From positions 62,001 through 126,000 of the forward strand of contig JAURVB010001822.1 in assembly GCA_033002965.1 (NCBI GenBank): DNA of 64,000 bases. Direction: 5' to 3'. Numbering within the stretch: the stretch's first letter is position 1; each line of letters opens with the position of its first letter. The DNA comes from Piper betle (taxonomy: Eukaryota > Streptophyta > Magnoliopsida > Piperales > Piperaceae). Below are positions 1 to 11,189 of this stretch, in pieces. Below the pieces are notes generated by a model. It was not told where the DNA came from. It saw nothing but the letters and a program-made list of their open reading frames with translations, and ran no database searches. The position numbers were made by a program, and so were the translations under genes.

Positions 1-235
1 AAGTATTATAGCTGCAGGGAGGCACAAAAAATATGATAAATATCGAATTCGAATCCGACTGGGACACCCAATCCCTCATTTTGAAGACGTCGAGTTGAAC
101 TTTGAGCCGTTCGAAGTTATAAAGCAAGTGAGTGTACACCCGAACCGGCAAGCAGTCCCGCCAAAACCCAAGCGGCCAAGCCTCGCAGCCTACACAAACC
201 CAACCTCGTCTTCCTACTCTACCGCCGCCGCCGGC

Positions 236-1591
236 ATGTCATCGGCTCTCCTCCGCCGCCGGCCTCTCTCCAACAGCCACCACCACTTCCGCCGCCTCCT
301 CTCCCAGTCCACGGCCATCCCCAAGAAGATGCAGCGGGTCCGCGACCACGGCTTCGACAACTACATGGAGGTGCACAAGAAGGTGCTCAAGGTGCTCAAG
401 TTCCAGGACCTCCTCCTCTCCCAGCCCTCCGCCTCCCTCCCCGTCTCCCGCCTCGACACCCTCGCCCGCCGCTTCGGCCTCCGGCAGCACGAGTCCGCTG
501 CCTTCCTCCTCAAGCACCCCCACGTCTTCACCATCTTCGACCACCCCGTCCAGCGCGTCCTCTACTGCCGCCTCTCCCCCGCCGCCCTCCGACAGATCGC
601 CGACGAGCGCGCTGCCCTCCTCGCCCAGCTCCCCGACGCAGCCGGCCGCCTCCGCAAGCTCCTCATGCTCTCCAGCTCCCTCCGCCTCCGCCTTGAGCAC
701 ATCCGCATCGCCCGCCTCGACCTCGGCCTCCCCGACGACTTCGAGCTCTCGGTGGTGCTAAAGAACCCTGCTTTTTCCGGCTAGTCGAGTCCGCCGGCGC
801 CGACGCCCCGGCCAGGACCAAGTACGTGGAGCTCGTCGAGCGTGACCCGATGCTTGCTAGGTGCTCGATAGAAGGTCTCGAGAGAAGGAGTATAGGGAGA
901 AGGGATTGATGCCGAGAACATTCGGTTCTCGTTCTTGATCAACTTCCCGCCCGGTTTTAAGATTGGGAAGTACTACAAGATTGCTGTTTGGAAGTGGCAG
1001 CGGCTGCCCTACTGGTCTCCCTACGAGGATGTGAGCGGGTATGATATGAGGTCCTTGGAAGCGCAGAACAGGATGGAGAAGCGTGGGGTGGCGATGATCC
1101 ATGAGTTACTATCGTTGACAGTGGAAAAGAAGCTTACCTTGGAGAAGATTGCTCATTTCCGAATGGCCATGGACCTGCCCAAGAAGTTGAAGGAGTTCCT
1201 GCTCCGGCACCAGGGAATATTCTATATTTCGACGAGGGGGAACCATGGGAAGCTTCACACTGTCTTTCTGAGGGAGGCGTATAGGAAGGGGGAGTTGATT
1301 GAACCCAATGAGTTGTATCTGGCGAGGAGGAGGTTGGCGCAGTTGATTCTGTTGAGTCCAAGGAAGGCGAGGGTGGATGAGTCGTTGGTGCATTTCAGGC
1401 CTAATAGTGAGGAGGAGGAGGCCATTGCAGCTGCACGGAGGAGGTTTGCGGGTTATGGAGAATCAGAGTGTGATGAAGAAGAAGCAAAGGATGCTGATGG
1501 TTCTGGAACGGATTCGAGCCCAGACTATGAGTCTGTAGATGAGGCTAGTTGCGAAGGAACTGATATGGGTGATGTTCTTGTGCGTAAATGA
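236..1591 (+). CDS. WTF9: PORR-domain mitochondrial RNA-splicing factor, WTF9-like (frameshifted as given)
   Basis: Single-exon gene for a Plant Organelle RNA Recognition protein. The closest family member I recognise is Arabidopsis WTF9, which acts in mitochondria in group II intron splicing (rpl2, ccmFc). Translation from the ATG at 236 begins with a basic, Ser/Arg-rich presequence (MSSALLRRRPLSNSHHHFRR), then the PORR block: FDNYMEVHKKVLKVLKFQDL, HPVQRVLYCRL, INFPPGFKIGKYYKIAVWKW, YWSPYEDVSGYD, EFLLRHQGIFYISTRGN, HTVFLREAYRKGEL. It ends in a Glu/Asp-rich tail, as the family does. The upstream in-frame ATG at 95 lies before the presequence and is less likely. The frame is broken after residue ~180: three one-base deletions in short runs at about 772-776, 872-873 and 902-904 would each need one base back to rejoin the two conserved halves. 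The first 550 bp are very GC-rich. Either sequencing error or a very young pseudogene. Confidence 0.88.
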
Positions 1592-2489
1592 AAAAAGCAA
1601 GTGAATTGCTTGCTTGATTGGCTTGGATGAGCATCTTTGTAGTATTGCTTCCTAGTTCCCAATGGATTATATTGTGGCAAGCATATTGAACAGTAATGGT
1701 GAGAGTGAGGAAGTAAGTAGCAGGTCATTGGTAATGAGGCTCTCATGGATGAATTCATGGATGGGCTGATCAATCTTCTGATAATGATTCTGCTGGGAGG
1801 CGTATGCTATCTCCCTTTGGAGTTGATTATTTATTTTTTGAGTGGCAATGACAGGTTTTGGGACGGAACGGTAAACAGTACATTACGTTTGATCAGGAAG
1901 TACTTAATTTTGCTTGCGGGCCATTACTACGTCATGTGATTTGTGGCTTTCTCAAGTGCTTGCGGACATTCTGGAAAATGGATTTTCTCAATGGCATAGT
2001 CTTTCACGAGGGTGTTGGCTGATGCTAGATTCTTTGGATGAATCTGACTTAAAGAAGCAGAAATATGCTTTGAGATGTGAATGCTATAGCTGCACACAAT
2101 CTGGTAGCAAGTTGGCAAGATGTAGGCAATTACTTCTGTTTAGGACCCAAATTTTGGCTTAATTGTCAACTTGTTTTGACGTGCTATATTTGGACATGGA
2201 GCTCTCATTTAAAATTATGAGGATTGTTTCCTGCGTCTTTGATTTTAGTATTAGTGAAAAGTCAAAACAAAATACAAATTATCACTGCTGATGTATATTT
2301 TGACGTGTATGATATGATTGAACCATTCCATTAGATTTTTCAAATGCTTTATATTTTGTGTAATATGGGATCATTCTGGTCCCTGGTTCATTGTTTCTTT
2401 ACAATATTGAATGCATCTTTTTCTCAAGATTCATAGTCTCTCTTGTTGTCTTTCATATATACAGTTCACCTGCTATTTCTTCTCTGTAG
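1592..2489. other. 3' flank of the PORR gene, no gene seen
   Basis: Moderately AT-rich sequence. It has two short open frames near 1745-1939 and 1914-2162 that match nothing I recognise and look like chance frames in a 3' UTR or intron-like tract. The right end is a pyrimidine-rich acceptor-like stretch leading into the RING pseudo-exon. Confidence 0.5.
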
Positions 2490-2641
2490 GAATGTTGTGT
2501 ATGCCTGTTTGCTTAAGAGGATGGTGTTGAGCTCAGGATTAACCTTTGCTATCATCATTTCCATTGTGCCTGCGTGAACTAATGGTTGCAAATTCAATCT
2601 TGTGAAGGGCATTGCCCATGACTCCAGAATAACAAAAGTGC
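2490..2641 (+). pseudogene. Decayed copy of a RING-H2 exon (last exon of the E3 ligase at 16.3-19.7 kb)
   Basis: After a splice-acceptor-like pyrimidine tract ending TCTCTGTAG, the sequence reads like the final exon of the RING gene at 19565-19738. It matches GAATGTTGTGTATGCCTGT, GAGGATGG, CATTTCCATTGTGCCTGCGT and TTCAATCTTGTGAAGG with scattered substitutions. It has two in-frame stops (after ECCVCLFA and after HCACVN) and lacks about 25 bp covering the TCPLC part of the RING, so the last zinc ligands are gone. Similarity continues past the stop into the 3' flank (a shared stretch around 2682-2775 versus 19838-19930, including TCAAGTGAGCTTT). This was therefore a copy at the genomic DNA level, with intron border and 3' UTR, not a retrocopy. 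Confidence 0.8.
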
Positions 2642-2779
2642 AGGTCTTTAACAGTTCACATACCCAAACCGGTGTTCTGCTTCCAGGTGATCCCTCAAAA
2701 GAACAAGCAGCAGTATTGTATTTAGCAATTAAAAAGGCAGTTTTATTGAAATTCAAGTGAGCTTTGTTACGTTGAACCA

Positions 2780-3330
2780 CCTTGAATTCCGTGAATATGT
2801 TAATGCTGATATGAATTCTTAAGCATTGTAAACCAGAGGAACAAATATCCTCATTTCTTTTCCAACGGGAATGTCATCTCATCTTCTTCAAAGCTCAAGG
2901 TTCTCACATTTGCAACAGAGATGAGATTTTTATTTGATTTGTAGTCAATGGCGTGGCCTCAACAAATGAAATCTTTCCATCATAATCATGTACACCATGT
3001 TAAAAAGAAAAACACTGTCGTTAAGCATTTACATACAAAACATGACAATTCAAGCTGTTCATGGCTCAATTTTACCAAAAATGTTTTGAAACTCTCAATT
3101 TTAAAATGTTAAAAATTTTGTAAAACAAAAAGCAAAAATATCTGTAATAAATGACTTTTAATATAATTAATAAAAAAAAATTAAAACGAACATTCTGCTT
3201 ATGGCTCTCATACTAATTATCAATAAACTCTACACAGTTCGAACTCGAAGAGAAACGGACCGAGTTAGACTCCCAACAAACAACCTGGCCCGACTATTTA
3301 CCCGTTTACCCGCTATCCCTTCCCCTCTCA
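2780..3330. other. AT-rich spacer before the bS18m leader
   Basis: AT-rich DNA with A-runs around 3120-3185; no coding signal. The right part turns pyrimidine-rich and probably holds the promoter and 5' leader of the ribosomal protein gene downstream. Confidence 0.4.
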
Positions 3331-3473
3331 TCTACCCTCTTCAACCTGCCTCCCTTCCACCGTCGACGACGCCGCCGCCGCCGCCGTCTCCTCTCGCCGA
3401 CGGTGAATCTCCCCCTACACTCTCTTCTTCGGCCACTGCCTCCCTTTCATATCTTCCCTCTCCTACTTTGAAG
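3330..3473 (+). other. Probable non-coding first exon (5' UTR) of the bS18m gene
   Basis: A CT-rich, GCC-repeat-rich stretch ends at a good donor (TTTGAAG|GTAACA, GT at 3474). No convincing start codon lies in it, and the first coding exon of the bS18m gene begins at 4668, so this is most simply a leader exon followed by a 1.1-1.2 kb leader intron that carries a MITE. The acceptor is uncertain; AATGGAAG near 4648 is one candidate. cDNA would settle it. Confidence 0.45.
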
Positions 3474-3794
3474 GTAACACTTTTCACTGTAAAAGTTCGA
3501 ATTTTTAAGTGTTTTTTTTATTGTTGTCGTGGTGATCCAATTCTCAGATTTGGTTGTTGTGATGTGATCATTTTTTGGGTACTTTTGAGGTGGGTTTGAA
3601 TTATCGGAGGTTCGTTTGGTCACAATCGCATGACTGCCATTTTGGTTATCACAGTATGTGGTTGTTATTTTGCTTAGATTTTTGTATGAGCTTGTTTTAT
3701 CATGATCTAAGCGATTTTTCGCACATGGATGATCTTATTTCGATAGGTTTCAAATAATTCCTCAGGAAAGATTATGCAGTAATTGCTTCCTAAG

Positions 3795-4399
3795 TAGGGC
3801 TGATCATTTGGTTGGTTTGGTTAAAACCAAACCGAACTATTTACCCAATTAACCGATTGAGGTAGTTTGGTAACCAAATAAAAACCAAACTACAATTGAA
3901 CCGTTGGTTTGGTTTTAACCGAACTCCAACCAAAATAACCAAAATGATAAATCTGTACTTTACAACAATAAGTATTCATTCAGTATTTACCATCATTATT
4001 CTTAAATTTTATTTAATGCTAATCATGAACTTCTCACGAAAATTTACTTGAATAATGTTCTAACGTGGAACATTGTATAATATGTACACAATATATAATA
4101 TATTAAACGTCCATCTCTTGCATGTACTAGATTATTTTCAATAAATTGAACCGAAATAACGGTTTATTAATCTTTGTTTTATATTATAATGAATAAAAAT
4201 ACATAGAGGCACACGTACAATGAAGAAAAAAATTGAAGGAACTAATGCAAATAGATTTCTTTCCATTTATTGATGGTTTCGACCAAAAACCGACCAAACC
4301 GACCGAACTACAACCAAACTGATCTAGCACCAAATCGAACTACTGAAATGAGTTTGGTTCAATCGGTTTGGTCGGTTAACCAAGCCATGCTTACCCCTA
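3795..4399. mobile_element. hAT-type MITE, 605 bp, with 8-bp target duplication
   Basis: Both flanks carry the same 8 bp, TTCCTAAG (3787-3794 and 4400-4407), directly next to imperfect terminal inverted repeats: left end TAGGGCTGATCATTTGGTT, right end (reverse complement) TAGGGGTAAGCATGGCTTGG. An 8-bp duplication with T/CAGGGxTG-type ends is diagnostic of the hAT superfamily. The subterminal 100 bp on each side are packed with GGTTTGGT/ACCAAACC words in both orientations. The AT-rich core has no coding capacity, so it is non-autonomous. It lies in the presumed leader intron of the bS18m gene. Confidence 0.9.
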
Positions 4400-4667
4400 T
4401 TCCTAAGTCTTCAATATATGTGGACGGTTGAGGATACATTTTGATTTTTCTGACAAGGTGTTGAGTTATATAAGATGGTTTATTTATTGAAGATCGTTTT
4501 ATTTTAGGAATTCACATTCTTGAGTGGTGGATTGTCTGTTCTTCTAATTCTTTATTTTAAGTGCATTTCATTACTTACTAAGTGTGAACTATGGATTATG
4601 ATGTTGGTGTATGTAAGCTGTAACTTGACCTTGCTTATTCAATGGAAGAATTGCTGTTTGGGTGGAA

Positions 4668-7082
4668 ATGAAGCTGGTTTCTAATGTTGTGAGGTCTTAT
4701 GGAAAGCTTCGATGGCAATTCGGGCAGCCTTTGATAGCGAGAAGCTTTTCTGCTAACTGGGGCAGTGGTGAGCTATTGTTTGCCTGTTCTTTGCGTTAAT
4801 TTTGAAGGTCAAATGAGCTTAAAAATAGGCATTTAGATATTGATGGTTGTTTGGCGTCACGGCAGTTGTATGAAAGTTATGGATTTGCAAAAATCTTTTC
4901 AATGACAACTTGCAGGCCATTTAATTTTTGTCTGAGGGTTAGACATGCATTTTGAATTAACTACTGTACCTGAAGTCATGCTTAGTAAGATGTTTCATCT
5001 AAATATACATGCAGTTTCCCTTTCACATCTGATCACTATGTTACACATATTGTCTAATAGATCACGTCTTGTGGGCAAACTCTGTATCAAGTAGTGTTTG
5101 AGGAGGGCCTCCTTCAATTTTATTTTGATATTGGCTATTTCTACCAATGATTGTTTCCTAGTTGTCAGCCATTCTATTCATTTTATATATTACGAATGAG
5201 TGTATGTTTTCTCATTAAATTGTAATGTTGGACATTTTTGAAATGAGGTTTTTATGTAAGCGCATCAAAATATGCCTTTCTTCCTTTCCACTTTATACCT
5301 GATTCTTGTTTTTCTTACCTTTTTTTTTCGATACTTCAATCAGGTAATACTAGCAGTGGAAGACAATCCAATGATACCTTTGAGTCGGCGGATGATTTTG
5401 AGAAAAGAATATTCGGTAATGTTTCTGGAAGTAAAGAAGAAACCAACTCTTTTTTCCGTAATCTTGATAAAATAGAAAGGGCTCGTGGAAAAGGTGCTGG
5501 TAGTTTCAGCTCTGGATCAAGTGGTCAGAATAACCACCAATTGCTAGACGGGCTCGAGGACACTTTCAGTACTTTGTCAGATGGGATGGATGGAAAACTA
5601 AAAAGGCAGCTACCTATTTTGCTTTTGGTGATGAAATAATAGGCAATGAAGAATATAAGTTTAGACCAGATGTTACTTTTCCATCTGGAAGGGAAGTTCC
5701 CGGATTGACATACACAACTGAGGTATGTATTTTTGACTACAAGTTGTAAAATGCATGAAGTGTTTTTCTCAATCCACTAATGTGGGTTCCCTTGTGTCTG
5801 AGAAAGATTCTTCTTTGGGACGTTTGGTGAAGTTGCAGGCTATGGAACTTTCACTAACATGGATTTTCTTCAAATGTTCTATTGGCACAAGATTATGCAT
5901 GTGAAATGTGCAATATTTTGATTTTTAGAGTAGCTGGTGGTAGTATGATTTTTCCTGGTAGTATAACTTTTCTGACTCTCATCGTTTCTGTTTCCTGTAT
6001 GTAGGATCTTGATTTAACCAAGCCAGGGATACAGAAAGAAATTAATAGGAGACCAGAGTTTGAAACGACAACTAAAGAAGTTCTTGAAAAGGCAGATTTC
6101 CGGGTAGGGATCATTATTACTGGGACTTCTTACGTCACACCTTGTTCCTTTTTTATTTCCTGAATCCTACAGATAGAAAAAGTCCCTCTGCTTTGTGGAT
6201 TGTGAGTTCTTGGCTCATGTTTAGTGTTAATGCTTGAATAAGGAAATTGTGAAGCAATGTGCAAGTGTATTTATCACAGGATCAATTGCCAGAAATATCA
6301 TACAGTTTGAAATTGAATCACAAAGGAACCAATCTCAGTTTATCATGCTAAAAGCCACTTATAAGGGCAGTCATACCTAGTAAAGAAATAATGTTATGTT
6401 CTGTTGGAAGCTATTTGGGTTATCCCACAAAGTAAACATATAAAAGGTGCTTTCAAATTAAAATTACATGATGACGGGATCTGGACTCATGGATGCACCC
6501 TTAATAAAATACTAAGGGTAGTTCATCTTGCTTGGCAATCTAGTTTTTCTATAGCTCCTTTTTTTATTATGCATTTGCCTTTCATTTCTCTTTGTCTATG
6601 AGTAATGGTTATGGCATGATATCATCTTACCTTTTGTTGATTTGTCCAGAACGTGAGATTTCTTGCAAACTTCATTACCGCTGCAGGAATCATGAAAAAG
6701 AGGAAAATGGTTGGTGCAGTTTCAGTTTCTAAATATGAACATCGCTTTAGACTGATTTCCTTTTTAATAATAATATTATTATTTTTAACTGTCTTTCTTT
6801 CTGTTTTTGAAGACCGGAATTAGTGCCAAAGCTCAGAGGAAGGTTGCACGAGAGATCAAAACTGCTCGAGCTTTTGGTCTAATGCCGTTCACCACAATGG
6901 GTCAGAAGCCCTTTAGATTTGGACAAAGCATGAAAGAAACTTACGATGATTTCAACTATGGCTCTCCTATGCGTGGCAGATGGGGTATGCCTCTCCAACC
7001 CGAAGCAGAATCTTTGGATGTTGACTCACTTATTGGTTCAAACCTTGATGACGCCCTGGAAATGCCTGATCCGCAACGGTAG
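4668..7082 (+). CDS. Mitochondrial small-subunit ribosomal protein bS18m
   Basis: Five coding exons: 4668-4767, 5344-5722, 6005-6103, 6650-6709, 6813-7082; all introns GT-AG and phases agree. The product is about 302 aa. Residues 1-30 are basic and Ser-rich (KLRWQFGQPLIARSFS), fitting a mitochondrial presequence. The middle is a plant-specific Ser/Gly/Asp-rich extension. The C-terminal third holds the bacterial S18 core: FLANFITAAGIMKKRK then TGISAKAQRKVAREIKTARA and FGLMPF, matching the conserved 'TGT-AK-QR-LARAIKRARHMALLP' region. It resembles Arabidopsis At1g07210. One base is missing in the A-run at 5600-5604 of exon 2; without it the frame ends 33 bp later, with it the exon reads on to GLTYTTE at the donor. 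S18 binds 16S-type rRNA in the mitoribosome platform. Confidence 0.9.
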
Positions 7083-8839
7083 CGCCTTCATGTTTTTTAG
7101 TTTTTGTAGCTAGATGTGGGTATTTGAAGTTCTCTTCATGTTCTACACTTTCCCCCCTTTTTCTTCAAGAAGTGTATACTGTCACTATATCGTCTTTCTC
7201 GCTTTCCTTTCCCCGCTTGAATTGATCTGAAAAATCTGATGGGTAGTCTGAGAGGGTTGATCGACTTGCTTCTTGTTATAGGAAGTGAATCGTGTTGATC
7301 TAGTTTTAAATTTTAACCTTTAATCAAACGAGTTCTGTCTGAACAGATCAAATGACAAGTATTCTGGTCATGCATGTATTTTATCTTGCATGTGTGATGT
7401 GGTGATACAATTGGCCAATTCTCAGTTAATGGGGGATGAGGATTTACAAGAACTATCACCTCTTCTGCATAGGCAGTGCACGCATGGTTATAATTCTATG
7501 GCTGCCGTGGTTATAAGTTAAACTGTTTAATTTTTGGGTTAATTAAATTGATTGTTAATTATGGTAATTTATTTATGAAACGTTGTTTCTATCATCAACA
7601 ATCCACTCCACCTCAAGGGTTAAGTCTTTTCTAAATCTCATCTTTTGGAGACCTGCAACTTGAATTATATGTGTTCGTGCATCATCTTGGTGGTTTACAA
7701 AATTATACTTCCTAATGAGTTATTTTAGGACATTTTATTGTATTTATTAGGCCTTCTTTTAGAACATCTGATTAAAGAATTTATGACATAAATTACATCA
7801 TCTTAATATAGGTTGTCTGTTTATTACGTATCATGCCTATATCATCTGCAATTCTGAATAATAATATCCCTGTTTTTCTTTTCTTTTATTTATTTAAAAA
7901 AACATGTCCTTGCCCAAGCACCTTGCCAGTCAAGTAGCATAGGTGACTAGGTACCATCCACAAGAATTGTTTTTTATGGGCCTTTGCATAATTGTACTTA
8001 ATACCGTGTCCTGCCTGGGCAATATCAATGGCGTAAAGACCCATCAACAATAGGTGCTGCAATGCTTTCATGACGTGTGGCTTATCAGGGGAGAATTATG
8101 ATTTCCGGGAATGAATGTCCATGATCTTGTCGAATGAACTTAGTCATTTTTTTAATTTTTTAATTAAATTAAAAATTATAATCAATATCTTTACTGATAT
8201 ATATTGAATCTTATTCGATAAATATTAAATATAAACTTAACTAATTAATTAAGAAGATCTTACGTTCTACCTATCTACCGCAAATTTTCTTTCCCAATTT
8301 TTTTATGGCTCATTAGCCTATTAATTTGTATATTGCTAAATAGACTTTAATTATTTAATAAAGTCTTAGATTAGTTCTGATAATGCATGTAATAGCTGAT
8401 TTCAATTAGTACAAATTAATAAATTTAGTCATTTTGTATCAAAATTAATTAACCAAGTTAAAAGTTGTAAGTACTATCCTTATTAATATAATGCATTTAA
8501 TTTTGATGGGTATTGGATGTAAGAGTAACTAACAGGAATAATTAATTGAGAGGATCTTCAATAAATGCTCTTGTATTAATCAATGTCTTAACCAGCTGCT
8601 AAATTTCTTACCCAGTGATGTTTATTAAAATATAGTGTCTGGACATCCGATCAACTGTTTATCTATAAAGCATGTTACCATAGTTGCTACATACTCAGTG
8701 CAAGCCAAATAGAGATCCACAGACAGACACACACACTAACTAGTTACAAATTATGATCACACAACGCTCCAAACTGCAAGACGAGATGATAAATATCGAA
8801 TAATAATATGGTAATTCTTTATTTATTTGATCATGTAGT
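7083..8839. other. Intergenic spacer between convergent bS18m and CEN/TFL1 genes
   Basis: AT-rich sequence, the first few hundred bases presumably 3' UTR of the bS18m gene. I see no coding pattern on either strand and no clear inverted-repeat element; short frames near 7886-8071 and 8740-8922 are shadows. Confidence 0.5.
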
Positions 8840-9815
8840 TTAGCGTCTTCTAGATGCTGTTTCTCTCTGGGCATTGAAGAACACTGCAGCAACAGGTTGG
8901 CCGAGGCCATTCTCCTCAGCAAACTTTCTGGTGTTGAAGTTGTCTCTTGACAACGGCGGCCGGACGGTGTGCCGGCCTCGTTGCTTGTAGAGGATGAAGA
9001 CGTAGCGGTGGATTCCGATCGCCGGCCTTGGGCTCTCGTAATTCACTAGGTCTCTTCCTGCGCCCACAATTGCACCGTGCATGTTGTAAGGATATATGTA
9101 CATATAGGTATAGCATGCATACAATTGGGAACCAAAATGCTATGTGTTGTTAATTAATACCAAATGAAGCATCTGTTGTGCCCGGAATGTCAGTTACAAT
9201 CCTGTAACGATCAAGAAAAGATCAAACCCATTTTACCTTGACATTAGTTCTAAGAAGAAACAAAATTTTCATCAATACCCAATGGGAGAGACGACATTGA
9301 GAGTACCATCTAGGTTCTTGTCATAATAGCTAGGTTATATATATATATATAGCCTTTGATAGTAACAAATGTAGGAAGATGAGCGTAACATATATGAAGA
9401 GATTAATTACCAATGGAGGTGTTCTTTCAGGTAAGGATCACTTGGACTTGGAGCATCTGGGTCTGTAAGGATCTACACATCATGAAGTTGGAAACTAAGC
9501 TCATTAGTGCATGTTCATGAAGAGCAAAACGACTCATATAAGATATAGTAGAAAATTTTCTAACAATATTAGCACAAGTATTATAGGGTAGTATGCACTT
9601 GTATATAGACTCACTAAGGTGAATGCAGCTCTTAAGTCATCCCCGCCAACCTCAACTCTTGGCTTAGGAACTACAAGGGAGGGCATCAGCTCATGGCCAT
9701 TGCAGACCTGCTTGTTGCAGTTGTAAGTAACCTTCATGGTAACACTAGGAGTGAAAGTGTCCAACACATCTCCCACCACTCTCCCCACTGTAAGAGGCTC
9801 CATTCTTCTCATCAT
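8840..9815 (-). CDS. TFL1: CENTRORADIALIS/TFL1-type PEBP floral repressor
   Basis: Four exons on the minus strand: 9615-9815, 9411-9472 (62 bp), 9161-9201 (41 bp), 8840-9057. Exon sizes 62 and 41 are the family hallmark. The product is 173 aa: [19 protein letters not shown], then [65 protein letters not shown] and [13 protein letters not shown]. The His in KEHLHW and the Asp in SRDNFNTR are the residues that in Arabidopsis TFL1 (His88, Asp144) replace the Tyr and Gln of FT. This predicts a repressor that competes with FT for FD/14-3-3 and keeps meristems indeterminate. All splice sites are GT-AG and there is no frameshift. The start may be 9815 (MMRRMEPL) or 9803 (MEPL). Confidence 0.95.
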
Positions 9816-10128
9816 ATCTATACTAAGAGTAACTAGCTCTTGCCTAAATGTATAAGAACAAGCTATGGTATACAAAACACTAGGGAAGTCATGGTTATAT
9901 ATAAGTGAGACTGCAAGTGGGAGCTGGCAAGGAAGTAGTAAACTGATTTGTATCATTAGCGTGTAAAGAAATGAAGGCGATAAAGAAGGTAAGGAGTTAG
10001 GGCCCCGGCAAAGAACATTGAAAGGTGGGAATGTCTGAGAGGTGCCTTTTTCCAAGTGTGGGTCGATCGATGGATTGGAAATTGAACTTCTTATCTTGAG
10101 CATTGCTGGTAACAAAGTGGAATATGTC

Positions 10129-10137
10129 CCTTTATAG
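10129..10137 (-). promoter_or_regulatory. TFL1: Candidate TATA box of the CEN/TFL1 gene
   Basis: Reading the minus strand, CTATAAAGG lies about 315 bp upstream of the first ATG, which would imply a leader of roughly 280 nt. It is the best TATA match in the upstream 400 bp. Position-based inference only. Confidence 0.4.
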
Positions 10138-10765
10138 GACTTGATTACAACATCTTTGGACGCTGCTTTCAGAGGTTCTCCTTCCCATTTAGTGATCTAT
10201 TCATGTTTTGCAGCGTCAAATGTTAATAATCTTCTTCTCCTTTTACTCTAAAAACAGCAGGAGGGTCTCTGGTTTTCTCATTATTGGAATGAGAATCGCC
10301 AGCTGCTGCAAACTGGTGATTAGATTTGTTCATGAATATTAGAGAATGTCAGATTCTAGTTGAGCTTCTAGCGATTTCATAATCAGTCTTGTTCGGCAAT
10401 AAACAATCATTTGATTGACAGCCCAATTTTCTTTTGTTCACGGAGACCACTTTTCGCTCAGTAGCTTTTTAAAAGAAATAACAAATAATAATTTGAGACG
10501 GATGATTTGCCGCTAAACGCAAACTTCGTCACAAAATTTTCTCTGATCGATCAAGTAACAGATCATTATATTATTGTAGCGTTTATGGCAAATCGCACTG
10601 TAATTTTACTCGAGGAATATTTTAGCTCTTTCAAATGTATAAAATGTCTCTACTTGCTTATACTCAGATTATTGAGATCCAATATCATTCGTATTAGCCT
10701 ATGATTCAATTAATAATATTTATATCATGTCGATAAATATAAACAAACATTTAATTGACTGCCCA

Positions 10766-11189
10766 GTTTCCTTTGCTGCCTGGCGGGCATTTTCCATTGT
10801 TTTATGCATTATCTTTTGAAGGAGCTTTATCTAGCTACATGCATACTTTGCAATGCATGCTGAGCAGCTTGCGATTCCCTAAGAATGGTTAGGGTGCAAT
10901 GCATTGGTAATTAGAAAACGGGTCCTAGAGCTTTATTCTAAAATAATTAGTCACCTTTAGAGAACTTAGGAACCGACGTTTCCTTTGCTGCCTAGTGGGC
11001 AATTTCCTTTACTATATGCATTATCTTTTGAAGGAACTCTATCTAGCTACATGCATACTTTGCCATGCATGTTGATTAGCTTGCGATTCCCCGGAGAATG
11101 GTTAGGGTGTAATGCATTGGTAACGTGAAAACGAGCCCTTTGAGCTTTATTTTAAAATAACTAATCACTTTAGAGAATTAAAAAACCTA
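10766..11189. repeat. Tandem duplication, two ~212-bp units
   Basis: Unit 1 (10766-10977) and unit 2 (10978-11189) share long identical words such as GCATTATCTTTTGAAGGA, CTAGCTACATGCATACTTTG, GCTTGCGATTCCC and GAATGGTTAGGGTG, with scattered differences. A third, more decayed stretch (about 11400-11510) resembles the DNA at about 11145-11260: both have TTTAAAATAACTA followed by GTGAAACAAT.GGTG.TAATA. No coding capacity. Confidence 0.8.

Noticed and set aside
132..761. Long Ser/Pro/Thr-rich frame and its antisense Glu-rich frame over the PORR gene
   Set aside because: Shadow frames caused by very high GC; the PORR frame explains the conserved residues.
3201..3757. Open frames at 3201-3599 and 3575-3757 as genes
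   Set aside because: No recognisable domain; they run over a CT-rich leader, a donor site and intron sequence of the bS18m gene.
9534..10115. 193-codon minus frame taken as one protein
   Set aside because: It is TFL1 exon 1 plus intron and 5' leader; splice sites and family exon sizes show the real structure.
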